A stretch of DNA of 23,660 nucleotides from an uncultured Collinsella sp. (GTDB lineage: Bacteria; Actinomycetota; Coriobacteriia; Coriobacteriales; Coriobacteriaceae), in the NCBI GenBank assembly GCA_902478945.1, contig CABSMX010000021.1:1-23660 (forward strand). Direction: 5' to 3'. The notes under the pieces are model-generated. The model was not told the origin of the DNA, ran no database searches, and worked only from the letters and a program-made list of their open reading frames with translations. Both the position numbers and the translations under genes were made by a program. Below, one piece after another: positions 7,982-15,833 of the stretch; positions within the stretch are counted from its first letter, which is position 1, and every line of letters begins with the position of its first letter.

Positions 7982-9502
7982 GTGAGAGAGGAGAGCCCCC
8001 GACAGAATATGAGGAGGCCCGACTCGGACCGTGCTTCCTCGCAGCGCAGTACGCCGCGCGCCGGTCGTGGCACACAGGGCATAGGCGAACGTTATATCGC
8101 CGGCGTTCCCGCGCGTATCATGCGACCCCGCCTGGTCTTTTTGACCTGCCTGTTCTCGCTGGTCTGTTTTGGCCTGCTTATGGTGTACTCGGCTTCTTCA
8201 GTCGAGGCACTTCACGAGAACGGCTCCGCGACCTACTTTTTGTTTCGGCAGTTTATGTTCACTGTCGTCGGCGTTGCCGCCCTCGAGTTCATCGCGCGCG
8301 TTGCACCCGATAGCTGGTTTGGCGAAGGGGCACTTAAACTTGCTCTTATCGCTATGATGATATTGCTGCTTGCGGTATTCCTTGTTGGCAGCGGTAGCCG
8401 TGGCGCTACGCGTTGGCTGAACATTGCCGGCATCCAGTTTCAGCCATCGGAGTTTCTCAAGCCGTTTGCTATTGCCTATTCGGCCATTATGCTCGACCGC
8501 GTGTTTTCGCCCGGTGGCAACATCAATGAGTTCCTTAAGAACATGGGTCTCTATTTGGGACCTTCGGTCTTCTTGATTTTTATTCAGCCCGACTTTGGCA
8601 CCATCCTGATTATTCTGTTGACGCTCATGTGCATGGCGCTCTTTGCCGGCCTTGACCCTAAGTTCATCATCGGTGCGATTCTTATCGGTATCGTCGTTAT
8701 CGTGGTCGCGCTTGTCGCCGAGCCGTACCGTATGGTGCGCATTCAGGTTGCCTTGAACCCTTGGGCCGACGAGTATGGAGACGGCTATCAGGCAACGCTC
8801 GCCATTATGGCGTTTGCCTCGGGCGGATTGTGCGGCCGCGGTATCGGCAATTCAACCATGAAGTACTCGTATTTGCCCGAGGCGCACAACGACTACATCC
8901 TGGCCATTATTGGCGAGGAGGTTGGCTTTTTGGGGACGCTGCTGTTTTTCTTGGTGTTTGCGATGCTGATCTACTCGGCGTTTCGAATCGCCGAGCAGGC
9001 TACCGATCGTCGTGGGGCGCTCATGGCTTCGGGCTCTGCGGTTATCCTCGCGGTGCAGTTTTTGATTAACGCGCTGGGTATTCTCAACGTGTTTCCCATG
9101 ACGGGTAAGCCGCTGCCGTTTATCAGCTATGGCGGCTCGTCGATTATCGTGTCGCTCATGCTCGCCGGTCTTATCTTGCGCGTTTCGCACGAGAGCGCTC
9201 GACGCGATGAATACGATCGTCGTCGCGATAGCTTTGCCGTTTTGGACGAGAGCACTGCCGGTGTTCCCCATGTACGCGGGGAGCGCTCGTCGCGTGGCGG
9301 TTTTACCGTCTTGAACGGTTTTGCTTCGGAGTCGGATGCCCGTCCCCGGCCGCGCTCTGCGCCGCAGGGTCGCCCGCAACGACCGACGCCGCGCAATGCG
9401 GGTGGCGGATATAATCGAATCGACTTGAATTCGGACCCGTCGGCGCGCTTGCGCACCGACGACCAGGGGCCGCGCGTACGAAGGGACTACCATGACCGAT
9501 AA
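7982..9502 (+). CDS. ftsW: Septal peptidoglycan glycosyltransferase FtsW (SEDS family)
   Basis: A membrane protein of about 506 residues that polymerises lipid II at the septum with FtsI. About ten membrane segments span the middle. SEDS motifs are present: GSRGATRWLNIAG followed by QPSEFLKP, QPDFGT, and near the end NVFPMTGKPLPFISYGGSS. A cytosolic N-terminal tail (about 45 residues) and a long C-terminal tail (about 100 residues, Arg/Pro/Ser-rich) flank the membrane core. GTG7982 is chosen because AGGGG (7971-7975) lies 6 nt upstream; TTG7976 would abut that site. The 3' end overlaps murG by 11 nt. FtsW rather than RodA follows from motifs and location. Confidence 0.93.
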   Translation: MREESPRQNMRRPDSDRASSQRSTPRAGRGTQGIGERYIAGVPARIMRPRLVFLTCLFSLVCFGLLMVYSASSVEALHENGSATYFLFRQFMFTVVGVAALEFIARVAPDSWFGEGALKLALIAMMILLLAVFLVGSGSRGATRWLNIAGIQFQPSEFLKPFAIAYSAIMLDRVFSPGGNINEFLKNMGLYLGPSVFLIFIQPDFGTILIILLTLMCMALFAGLDPKFIIGAILIGIVVIVVALVAEPYRMVRIQVALNPWADEYGDGYQATLAIMAFASGGLCGRGIGNSTMKYSYLPEAHNDYILAIIGEEVGFLGTLLFFLVFAMLIYSAFRIAEQATDRRGALMASGSAVILAVQFLINALGILNVFPMTGKPLPFISYGGSSIIVSLMLAGLILRVSHESARRDEYDRRRDSFAVLDESTAGVPHVRGERSSRGGFTVLNGFASESDARPRPRSAPQGRPQRPTPRNAGGGYNRIDLNSDPSARLRTDDQGPRVRRDYHDR

Positions 9503-10607
9503 GATGACCGTTGCTATCGCAGCCGGCGGCACGGCGGGACATATCAACCCCGCACTCGCCTTGGCCGAGGAACTGCGTGACCGTGGCCACCACGTTGTGT
9601 TTGTGGGTCAGTCGCATAAGCTCGAGGGTCGTCTGGTTCCCGAGGCAGGGTTCGATTTTGTACCGATTACGGTTACGGGCTTCGACCGCTCTCGTCCTTG
9701 GACGGCATTGAGCTCGCTGTGGCGTGTCTATAAGGCGAAGCTCGCGCTCGGCAGCCATTTTTCCAAAGCCTGTAAGCCCGATGTCGCTATAGGTTTTGGC
9801 GCCTATGTCGAGGTCCCGCTTCTGGGCTGGTGCAAGGACGCGGGCATTCCGTATCTGCTGCACGAACAGAATTCCGTCCCGGGCCTTGCTAACAAGATGA
9901 TGAGTCCCCATGCCGCTCGCGTTTGCATTTCGGTGCCGGCAGCGCGTTCCGTGTTTGAGCGCGAGGGCGATCCTGACCATGTGCTCATGACCGGCAACCC
10001 CGTGCGCCGTTCTGTGATCGAGGGAGATCGGGTTCGCGGCCGCAGGGCTCTCGACGTGCCTGAGGACGCCACGCTCCTGCTGGTGTTTGGCGGCTCACTT
10101 GGTGCTCAACATCTTAATGAGCGCGTGGCTTCGCTTAAAAACGAGTTGCTCTCGCGCGATAATCTCTATGTTTTGCATTCGACGGGTGCCGATGGCTTTG
10201 AGGACACCGAGCGCGCTCTTGCCCTGTCGCCCGAGGAGGCAAAGCGGTATCGTGTCCAGCCCTACATCGACAATATGGGCGATATGCTGGCTGCGGCCGA
10301 TTTGGTCCTCTCGCGCTCGGGCGCTTCGAGCGTTGCCGAGATCGCCGCTCTTGCCACCCCTTCGGTACTGGTGCCGTATCCGCATGCGACGGCCGATCAT
10401 CAGACCACCAATGCCCGCTATCTGGTCGATGCCGGTGCCGGCGTGCTCTGTGCCGACTCCGATATCGATACCCAGGCGTTTGCCGATGAGCTGCTGCATC
10501 TTATCGATGATGCGCGGGCGCGTGATGCCATGCGCCAGGCGGCTCGCGGTTTGGCCCAGGATCGCGCTGCCGTCCTTTTGGCGGACGCGGTAGAAGGATT
10601 GCGTTAG
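9492..10607 (+). CDS. murG: Lipid II synthase MurG (GlcNAc transferase)
   Basis: A 371-residue peripheral membrane GT-B glycosyltransferase that adds GlcNAc to lipid I to make lipid II. The N-terminal glycine-rich loop GGTAGHINPALA (from Gly12) and the LHEQNSVPGLANK motif bind the lipid acceptor side; the C-terminal half has VFGGSLGAQHLN and SRSGASSVAEI plus PYPHATADHQTTNA for UDP-GlcNAc. The start ATG9492 has AAGGGA six bases upstream and overlaps the ftsW end by 11 nt; ATG9504 is a less likely alternative. Length is typical. A 97-nt gap precedes murC. Confidence 0.96.
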   Translation: MTDKMTVAIAAGGTAGHINPALALAEELRDRGHHVVFVGQSHKLEGRLVPEAGFDFVPITVTGFDRSRPWTALSSLWRVYKAKLALGSHFSKACKPDVAIGFGAYVEVPLLGWCKDAGIPYLLHEQNSVPGLANKMMSPHAARVCISVPAARSVFEREGDPDHVLMTGNPVRRSVIEGDRVRGRRALDVPEDATLLLVFGGSLGAQHLNERVASLKNELLSRDNLYVLHSTGADGFEDTERALALSPEEAKRYRVQPYIDNMGDMLAAADLVLSRSGASSVAEIAALATPSVLVPYPHATADHQTTNARYLVDAGAGVLCADSDIDTQAFADELLHLIDDARARDAMRQAARGLAQDRAAVLLADAVEGLR

Positions 10608-10704
10608 TTAGACGGGATATCGCGGGTCTCCCTCGCGCGGATACGGTAGGTGCGGTACAGTAAACGGGTTACAGGCAGTGTTTACGCAAGGAGTACACGA
10701 GCAC

Positions 10705-12123
10705 ATGGCTGATTCCAAGACTGCAACCTCCGCGCCCGAGTTCAAGAGCGCCCATTTTATCGGTATCGGTGGCGCCGGCATGAGCGGCATCGCCCTCGTC
10801 CTTCACGAGCGCGGCTATGTCGTTACCGGCTCCGACCTTAAGACGTCTCGCTATATTCGCCAGCTCACCCGCGCCGGCGTGAAGGTGCATGTGGGCCATG
10901 AGGCCGCTACCATCGACGAGGTCAAGCCTGACGTCGTCGTGGTCTCTACCGCTATTCCCGAGTCCAACCCCGAGCTCGTCCGTGCGCGCGAGCTGGGTAT
11001 TCCCGTGTGGCCCCGCGCCAAGATGCTCTCGGCTCTGGGCCACGGCTACACCACCGTCGCCGTTGCCGGTACTCACGGCAAGACCACGACCTCTTCGATG
11101 TGCGCCACCATGCTCGACCGCATGGGTCTGGACCCCAGCTTCCTGATCGGCGGCATTGTCGAGGGTTACGATACCAACGGCAAGAACGGCTCGTGCGACT
11201 ATTTTGTCGCCGAGGCGGATGAGTCCGACAGCTCCTTCCTGTTCCTTAACCCCAACGTGGTCATCGTTACCAACGTCGAGGCCGACCATCTCGATCATTA
11301 CTCGGGTATCGAGGAGATCGAGGCCACTTTTGCCAAGTTTATGAGTCTGGTGGGCGAGGACGGCACGGTCATCGTCTGTGGCGAGGACCCGCATCTGGTC
11401 GAGCTCGCCAGGTCGACCGGTCGCCACGTGCTCTCCTACGGCTTTGCCGAGACCAACGACATCGTCTGTTTGCATCCGGACGTCCAGGGTATCCAGAGCG
11501 ACTTTGTCGTCCGCTTTGAGGACGGCACCGAGCACGCCGTCGAGATCAAGAGCAACCCCGGCCGCCACAACATGCTCAACGCCACGGCGGTTCTTACGGT
11601 CGCTCATGTTCTGGGGCTCGATATCGACGCCGCCGCAAAGGCGCTTTCGAGCTTTGAGGGCGTCCGTCGCCGCTTTACCCATGTGGGTGATATCGATGGT
11701 ATTACCGTGGTCGACGACTACGGCCATCATCCCACCGAGGTCAAGGCGACCCTCGCTGCCGCTTCGTCGCTTGGTTACAAGCATGTCGACGTTGTGTTTC
11801 AGCCGCACCGCTACTCACGTCTGCAGGCTCTGTGCGACGACTTTGCCGATGCCTTCGCCAATGCCGACAAGCTGCTGTTGATCGACGTGTTTTCTGCCGG
11901 CGAGATGCCCATCCCGGGCGTCACGTCCAAGATGCTCGCCGATACCGTGCGCGCCAAGCACCCCGGTAAGGAGGTCGTGTACTGCTCGAGCCGTCTTGAG
12001 CTCAACGAGGAGCTCGAGAAGATGGTGGGCGAGGGCGATCTGCTGCTTACCATGGGTGCCGGCGACGTCACGACGGTCGGCCCCGAGTTCATCGAGTATC
12101 TGACTGCCAAGAAGGACGCTTAA
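10705..12123 (+). CDS. murC: UDP-MurNAc:L-alanine ligase MurC
   Basis: A 472-residue Mur ligase that adds L-alanine to UDP-MurNAc, the first peptide step. It has the N-terminal dinucleotide-fold motif GIGGAGMSG (20-28), the ATP loop GTHGKTTT (122-129), EADESDSSFL, and C-terminal DDYGHHPTEV plus QPHRYSR, all typical of MurC. ATG10705 is chosen because AAGGAG (10688-10693) precedes it; an in-frame GTG at 10678 lies upstream of that site and is unlikely. The 97-nt upstream gap contains TACAGT (10656-10661), a possible -10 without a clear -35. murB starts 5 nt after the stop. Confidence 0.96.
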   Translation: MADSKTATSAPEFKSAHFIGIGGAGMSGIALVLHERGYVVTGSDLKTSRYIRQLTRAGVKVHVGHEAATIDEVKPDVVVVSTAIPESNPELVRARELGIPVWPRAKMLSALGHGYTTVAVAGTHGKTTTSSMCATMLDRMGLDPSFLIGGIVEGYDTNGKNGSCDYFVAEADESDSSFLFLNPNVVIVTNVEADHLDHYSGIEEIEATFAKFMSLVGEDGTVIVCGEDPHLVELARSTGRHVLSYGFAETNDIVCLHPDVQGIQSDFVVRFEDGTEHAVEIKSNPGRHNMLNATAVLTVAHVLGLDIDAAAKALSSFEGVRRRFTHVGDIDGITVVDDYGHHPTEVKATLAAASSLGYKHVDVVFQPHRYSRLQALCDDFADAFANADKLLLIDVFSAGEMPIPGVTSKMLADTVRAKHPGKEVVYCSSRLELNEELEKMVGEGDLLLTMGAGDVTTVGPEFIEYLTAKKDA

Positions 12124-12128
12124 ACCCC

Positions 12129-13040
12129 ATGGGTCTGTTTAACGCCGTCATGGCGCTTTCGGGCATGATCGATACGGACGTAATCGAGGATGAACGCCTC
12201 GCGCGCCATACGAGCTATCGTATCGGCGGCAAGGCGGACCTCTTTGTGACGTGTCACAGCTATCATGCCCTGCGTCGTGCCGTGGCGGTGCTCGACCGTG
12301 AGCAGGTGCCGTGGGTCATTATCGGCAAGGGATCTAATCTGCTTGTTGCCGATGCGGGCTATCGCGGCGCCGTTATTTCGCTGGGGCGCGAGTTCCAGCG
12401 TACGGTTGTCGCCGAGGACGGTTGCACGCTGACGGTCGGTGCGGGCGTGATGTTCGCTCGCCTGGTCAACGACGCGCTGTCGCGCAGCCTTTCGGGCCTT
12501 GAGTTTGCGGTCGGTATTCCCGGCTCCGTTGGCGGTGCCGTGTCCATGAATGCCGGCACGCGAACCGAGTGGATTGGTTCGCTGGTCGAAGATGTCGTTA
12601 CATTTGACCCGGGCTCCGGAATCAAGCATTACGCGGGTTCAGAGATCGCTTGGGGCTACCGTGAATGCAGTTTGCCACGCAACGAGATCATTCTGGAATG
12701 CGTGCTCAAGCTCAAACCTGCGCCCAAGGCCGATATCCGTGAGCGTATGGAGCGGTATCTGACGCGGCGCAAACGCACACAGCCCATGGGCTGTGCATCC
12801 TGCGGGTCGGTCTTTCGCAACCCGCCCGATGCGAGCGTGGGAAAGCTCATTGAGGATTGTGGATCACAGGGATTTTCGGTTGGCGGCGCGGAAGTTTCGC
12901 CCGTACACGCTAATTTTATCGTTAATAACGGGACCGCCTCGGCCGATGACGTGGCCGCGGTTATCAGACATGTGCACGGAAAGGTGAGGGAGGCGTATGG
13001 CATCGAGCTCAGACCGGAAGTTAAATTCCTCGGCTTCTAG
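12129..13040 (+). CDS. murB: UDP-N-acetylenolpyruvoylglucosamine reductase MurB
   Basis: A 303-residue FAD-dependent cytoplasmic enzyme that reduces UDP-GlcNAc-enolpyruvate to UDP-MurNAc. The FAD and substrate motifs are visible in order: TSYRIGGKADL, IGKGSNLLVAD, GIPGSVGGAVSMNAG, WGYRECS containing the family arginine, CGSVFRNP with the catalytic serine, and a C-terminal LRPEVKFLG carrying the catalytic glutamate. Length is that of the shorter MurB class. AAGGA in the murC end serves as ribosome binding site. The last 44 nt overlap the start of ftsQ in another frame. The murC-murB-ftsQ order is common in Gram-positive bacteria. Confidence 0.95.
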   Translation: MGLFNAVMALSGMIDTDVIEDERLARHTSYRIGGKADLFVTCHSYHALRRAVAVLDREQVPWVIIGKGSNLLVADAGYRGAVISLGREFQRTVVAEDGCTLTVGAGVMFARLVNDALSRSLSGLEFAVGIPGSVGGAVSMNAGTRTEWIGSLVEDVVTFDPGSGIKHYAGSEIAWGYRECSLPRNEIILECVLKLKPAPKADIRERMERYLTRRKRTQPMGCASCGSVFRNPPDASVGKLIEDCGSQGFSVGGAEVSPVHANFIVNNGTASADDVAAVIRHVHGKVREAYGIELRPEVKFLGF

Positions 13041-14265
13041 AGCATCGAAACCAACCTTCCGCCGCGCCGGAGGGCGTTCCGGCGCACCATCTCAGCCTCA
13101 ACGTAAATCCGTCATGCCTTCTAAGCCCGCCGGGTCCGTGCGGCCTGCCAAGCGTCCGACTGCCGGCTCGCAGCTTGGTGGACGCCCCGCGGCCAAAAAG
13201 GTTGCTCGTCCCACGGTACGCCCCTCGGTGACGCCCAAACCGTCGACGGGCGCCAAGCCTTCTCGTCCCATGGCGTCGGCCAAGCCCTCGTTGGGGGCAA
13301 AGGCGACGCGTCCCGGTCGCGCGCTGGGTGCATCTAAGCCACGTATGCTGACGTCGGTGTCGGCCTCCGCAAAACCGCAATCGGGCAAAAAGGGCTCTAA
13401 TCCGCTGTCATCGATCGGCGCCCTGGCAAATCATGCGGCGGGTGCCGCTTCTGCCGTTAAGGGCAAGGGCAAAATCGTGGGCGGCATCCTTGCCGCTCTG
13501 GCAGTGCTTGCAGTCGTTGCTGTCGTCGTCATTAACTCTGGCCTGTTCGCCGCTACCGATATTCAGATCCAGGGCAGCGAGCATGTGACCAAGCACGATG
13601 CCATCCAGCTGATCGATTTGCCCGAGAACACGTCGCTGTTCAACGTGAATCCCGACCAGATCACCGAGGGCCTCAAGCAAAATCCGTGGGTCTCGGGCGT
13701 GGATGTCCAGCGTCAATTTCCCCATACGCTCATCATCACGCCGACGGAACGCAAAGTTATCGCAATCGCCTACATTAGCTCCGACGATCTTGCATGGGCG
13801 ATCGGGGACGATGACACATGGATTGCACCGCTGTCTACCTCGGTCGATGTTGACGACCAGGGCAATGTCACCACAACGGGGGAGGGTGCCAGCACCCTGG
13901 ATGGCATCGATGCCGCTCTGGCGCTCGCCAAACATTACGGTGCCGTGCTGCTGACCGATGTCTCGGCCGATGTCGCACCGGTTTCGGGGCAAGCGGTAAA
14001 CTCCAAGGCCGTTAAGGCCGGCCTGGATTACGTCCGCGGTTTCTCGAGCGAGTTCCTGGGCCAGGTCAAGGATATTTCCACGCCCTCGGTCGAGGCCATC
14101 TCGGCGAACCTCGATAACGGTATCGAGGTGTCGCTCGGCGATTCGGACGACATCGCCAAAAAGGAGCGTATCGTTACCAAGCTGCTTTCGCAGGTGGAGG
14201 GCGTGACGTATATCAACGTTCGATCTCCTGGCAACTATACGTTTAGGAACGCGCCGACCTCGTAG
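12997..14265 (+). CDS. ftsQ: Cell division protein FtsQ (POTRA-domain, DivIB-like)
   Basis: A 422-residue bitopic membrane protein of the FtsQLB complex. A very long cytosolic N-terminal part (about 1-155) is rich in Lys, Arg, Ala, Pro and Ser and looks disordered. One membrane segment follows (about 160-183), then a POTRA domain (about 185-255) beginning FAATDIQIQGSEHV and including NPWVSGVDVQRQFPHTLII, and a C-terminal beta domain. The usual FtsQ length is 250-300, so the extra is almost all in the basic tail. ATG12997 lies within murB with GAGGGAGG upstream (12986-12993), so translation is probably coupled. Assignment rests on the POTRA region, topology and position before ftsZ. Confidence 0.88.
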   Translation: MASSSDRKLNSSASRASKPTFRRAGGRSGAPSQPQRKSVMPSKPAGSVRPAKRPTAGSQLGGRPAAKKVARPTVRPSVTPKPSTGAKPSRPMASAKPSLGAKATRPGRALGASKPRMLTSVSASAKPQSGKKGSNPLSSIGALANHAAGAASAVKGKGKIVGGILAALAVLAVVAVVVINSGLFAATDIQIQGSEHVTKHDAIQLIDLPENTSLFNVNPDQITEGLKQNPWVSGVDVQRQFPHTLIITPTERKVIAIAYISSDDLAWAIGDDDTWIAPLSTSVDVDDQGNVTTTGEGASTLDGIDAALALAKHYGAVLLTDVSADVAPVSGQAVNSKAVKAGLDYVRGFSSEFLGQVKDISTPSVEAISANLDNGIEVSLGDSDDIAKKERIVTKLLSQVEGVTYINVRSPGNYTFRNAPTS

Positions 14266-14463
14266 CGTCTTCTAGCCTTTGTTGACGGGGTATACCGCGC
14301 CGTTTATCTGGTTTGTTTGGTTTTCACCGTCAATTATTTGACTGATACGTTCATAATGTGCAAACATAATACGGTTTACCTTTGCATTTACTTTCAACTT
14401 GAAGGTTAATGTGCGCAGGGGTCAACCCATGCTATGGCTATAACCTTTGTTCGGAGGACCGAC
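14266..14463 (+). promoter_or_regulatory. ftsZ leader with candidate promoters
   Basis: This 198-bp gap is clearly richer in A/T than its neighbours and is the largest break in region 1. Two spaced -35/-10 pairs can be drawn: TTGACG (14282-14287)-N17-TATCTG (14305-14310) and TTGCAT (14382-14387)-N17-GTTAAT (14405-14410). TTGACT (14338) and CATAAT (14365) are good hexamers but 21 nt apart. Short inverted repeats TTCAA-C-TTGAA (14393-14403) and GGGT-CA-ACCC (14419-14428) lie near the right end. Independent ftsZ transcription is likely; the exact start cannot be fixed from sequence. Confidence 0.5.
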
Positions 14464-15618
14464 ATGCACGAGACAGAGATCAACAACTACCTTGCCGTCA
14501 TTAAGGTGGTCGGCGTCGGTGGCGGCGGTACCAACGCGGTCAATCGAATGATCGAAGAGGGCATCCGCGGCGTCGAGTTTGTTGCCATCAACACCGATGC
14601 TCAGGCACTCGCGATCTCTGATGCCGATATCAAGGTACACATTGGCACCGACCTGACCCGCGGCCTGGGCGCTGGTGCCAACCCCGAGGTCGGCCGTAAG
14701 GCTGCCGATGAGTCCCGTGACGACATCGCCGAGGCGCTCGCTGGCGCCGATATGGTGTTCATCACCTGCGGCGAGGGCGGTGGCACCGGTACCGGCGCTG
14801 CTCCCATCGTTGCCGATATCGCGATGAACGAGGTCGGCGCGCTGACCGTCGCCGTCGTGACCAAGCCCTTTACCTTTGAGGGCCGCAAGCGCAAGAAGAG
14901 CGCCGAAGAGGGCATTAAGACGCTTTCCGACTGCGTCGACACCATGATCGTTATCCCTAACGACAAGCTGCTCGACATCGCCGAGAAGAAGACCACCATG
15001 CTCGAGGCCTTTGCAATCGCCGATGGCGTCCTTTCCCAGGGCACCCAGGGCATCACCGACCTCATCACCGTTCCCGGTATCATCAACCTGGACTTCGCCG
15101 ATGTTAAGACCATCATGAAGCAGGCCGGTACCGCTATGATGGGCATCGGTACCGCTTCTGGGGACACCCGTGCCGTCGACGCAGCCCAGCAGGCTATTTC
15201 CAGCCCGCTGCTCGAGAGCTCCATCGATGGTGCCACGCGCGTCCTGCTTTCCATTGCCGGTTCCAAGGACCTGGGTATTCAGGAGATCAGCGACGCCGCC
15301 GACGTTGTCGCCAACGCCGTCGACCCCGAGGCCAACATCATCTTCGGTACCGTTGTGGACGAGTCCCTGGGCGACCAGGTGCGTATCACCGTTATCGCCA
15401 CGGGCTTCTCCGACTCCAACGTCAACCGTCAGGACGAGCTCTTCGCTGCTCAGCAGTCCCAGAGCAAGGCCGCTGCTTCTGCCGAGCCGCAGCGCACCGC
15501 TCCTGCCACGAGCCCGGCTCAGGCTGCCCCGACTCGCAACGTCGGTGGTACCGAGCTCCCCAACTTTGGCAACGACCAGTTTGAGCTTCCCGACTTCCTC
15601 AAGCGCGGCAGCTTCTAG
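14464..15618 (+). CDS. ftsZ: Cell division GTPase FtsZ
   Basis: A 384-residue tubulin-like GTPase that polymerises into the Z-ring. The nucleotide-binding GVGGGGTNAVNRM, the tubulin signature GGGTGTG (105-111) and the synergy-loop region around NLDFADVKTIM are intact. A linker rich in Ala, Pro, Ser and Gln follows the core, ending in the conserved C-terminal peptide LPDFLKRGSF, the docking site used by SepF in actinobacteria. ATG14464 is chosen because GGAGG (14453-14457) lies 6 nt upstream; an in-frame ATG at 14434 has no such site. There is no ftsA before it, as usual for actinobacteria. A strong terminator follows. Confidence 0.97.
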   Translation: MHETEINNYLAVIKVVGVGGGGTNAVNRMIEEGIRGVEFVAINTDAQALAISDADIKVHIGTDLTRGLGAGANPEVGRKAADESRDDIAEALAGADMVFITCGEGGGTGTGAAPIVADIAMNEVGALTVAVVTKPFTFEGRKRKKSAEEGIKTLSDCVDTMIVIPNDKLLDIAEKKTTMLEAFAIADGVLSQGTQGITDLITVPGIINLDFADVKTIMKQAGTAMMGIGTASGDTRAVDAAQQAISSPLLESSIDGATRVLLSIAGSKDLGIQEISDAADVVANAVDPEANIIFGTVVDESLGDQVRITVIATGFSDSNVNRQDELFAAQQSQSKAAASAEPQRTAPATSPAQAAPTRNVGGTELPNFGNDQFELPDFLKRGSF

Positions 15619-15642
15619 TTCGTTTTTCTCAGTGACCTGCAT

Positions 15643-15673
15643 GGGGTGCGTCCGATTGGGCGCACCCCTTTTT
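15643..15673 (+). terminator. Rho-independent terminator after ftsZ
   Basis: GGGGTGCG (15643-15650) pairs perfectly with CGCACCCC (15661-15668). The stem can be extended inward by three pairs (one G-U) to leave the loop GATT. Five T residues follow directly (15669-15673). This is a textbook intrinsic terminator 24 nt after the ftsZ stop and separates the dcw operon from the pgeF-pst operon. Confidence 0.92.
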
Positions 15674-15710
15674 GTTGTGTTTCGCCTTTGTAAACGAAAG
15701 TCTCCAATCT

Positions 15711-15755
15711 CCTTACGTTCCCCTTACGTTTGGTTCCTACCGCTGCGGGTATCCT
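15711..15755 (+). promoter_or_regulatory. Candidate Pho box and -10 of the pgeF-pstSCAB-phoU operon
   Basis: The 9-mer CCTTACGTT occurs at 15711-15719 and 15722-15730, a perfect direct repeat with an 11-bp period. Tandem repeats of this period are the hallmark of sites bound by PhoB/PhoP response regulators upstream of phosphate genes. A -10-like TATCCT (15750-15755) follows; the -35 position at 17-nt spacing would be CGTTTG inside the second repeat, as expected for an activator-dependent promoter. The repeat is seen; the regulator and the response to phosphate are inferred, since no two-component genes lie in this window. Confidence 0.55.
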
Positions 15756-15769
15756 TTTGATGAAGTATG

Positions 15770-15805
15770 GCAGCCGTGTGGCACGGACTGCTGCGGCGTC
15801 GCCGC
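15770..15805 (+). other. Two adjacent stem-loops in the pgeF leader
   Basis: GCAGCCGTG (15770-15778) pairs with CACGG and CTGC (15782-15786 and 15788-15791) around a TGG loop, with A15787 bulged. Immediately after, GCGGCG (15793-15798) and CGCCGC (15800-15805) form a second inverted repeat around a single T. Both would lie in the transcript between the candidate -10 and the pgeF ribosome binding site at 15821. There is no T tract, so they are not terminators. They may stabilise the message or modulate translation. Confidence 0.4.
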
Positions 15806-15833
15806 GATACTTGTGTTATTAGGAGGCTTTAGT

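Noticed and set aside
14434..14463. Earlier ATG for ftsZ adding ten residues
   Set aside because: No ribosome binding site precedes it, while GGAGG is correctly placed for ATG14464.
14422..15642. 406-codon open frame on the - strand covering ftsZ
   Set aside because: It mirrors ftsZ codon by codon and includes the terminator region; no recognisable protein family.
15672..15833. Upstream extension of pgeF from a TTG at 15672
   Set aside because: It would begin inside the ftsZ terminator and the extension is not like any PgeF N-terminus; ATG15834 has a perfect AGGAGG.
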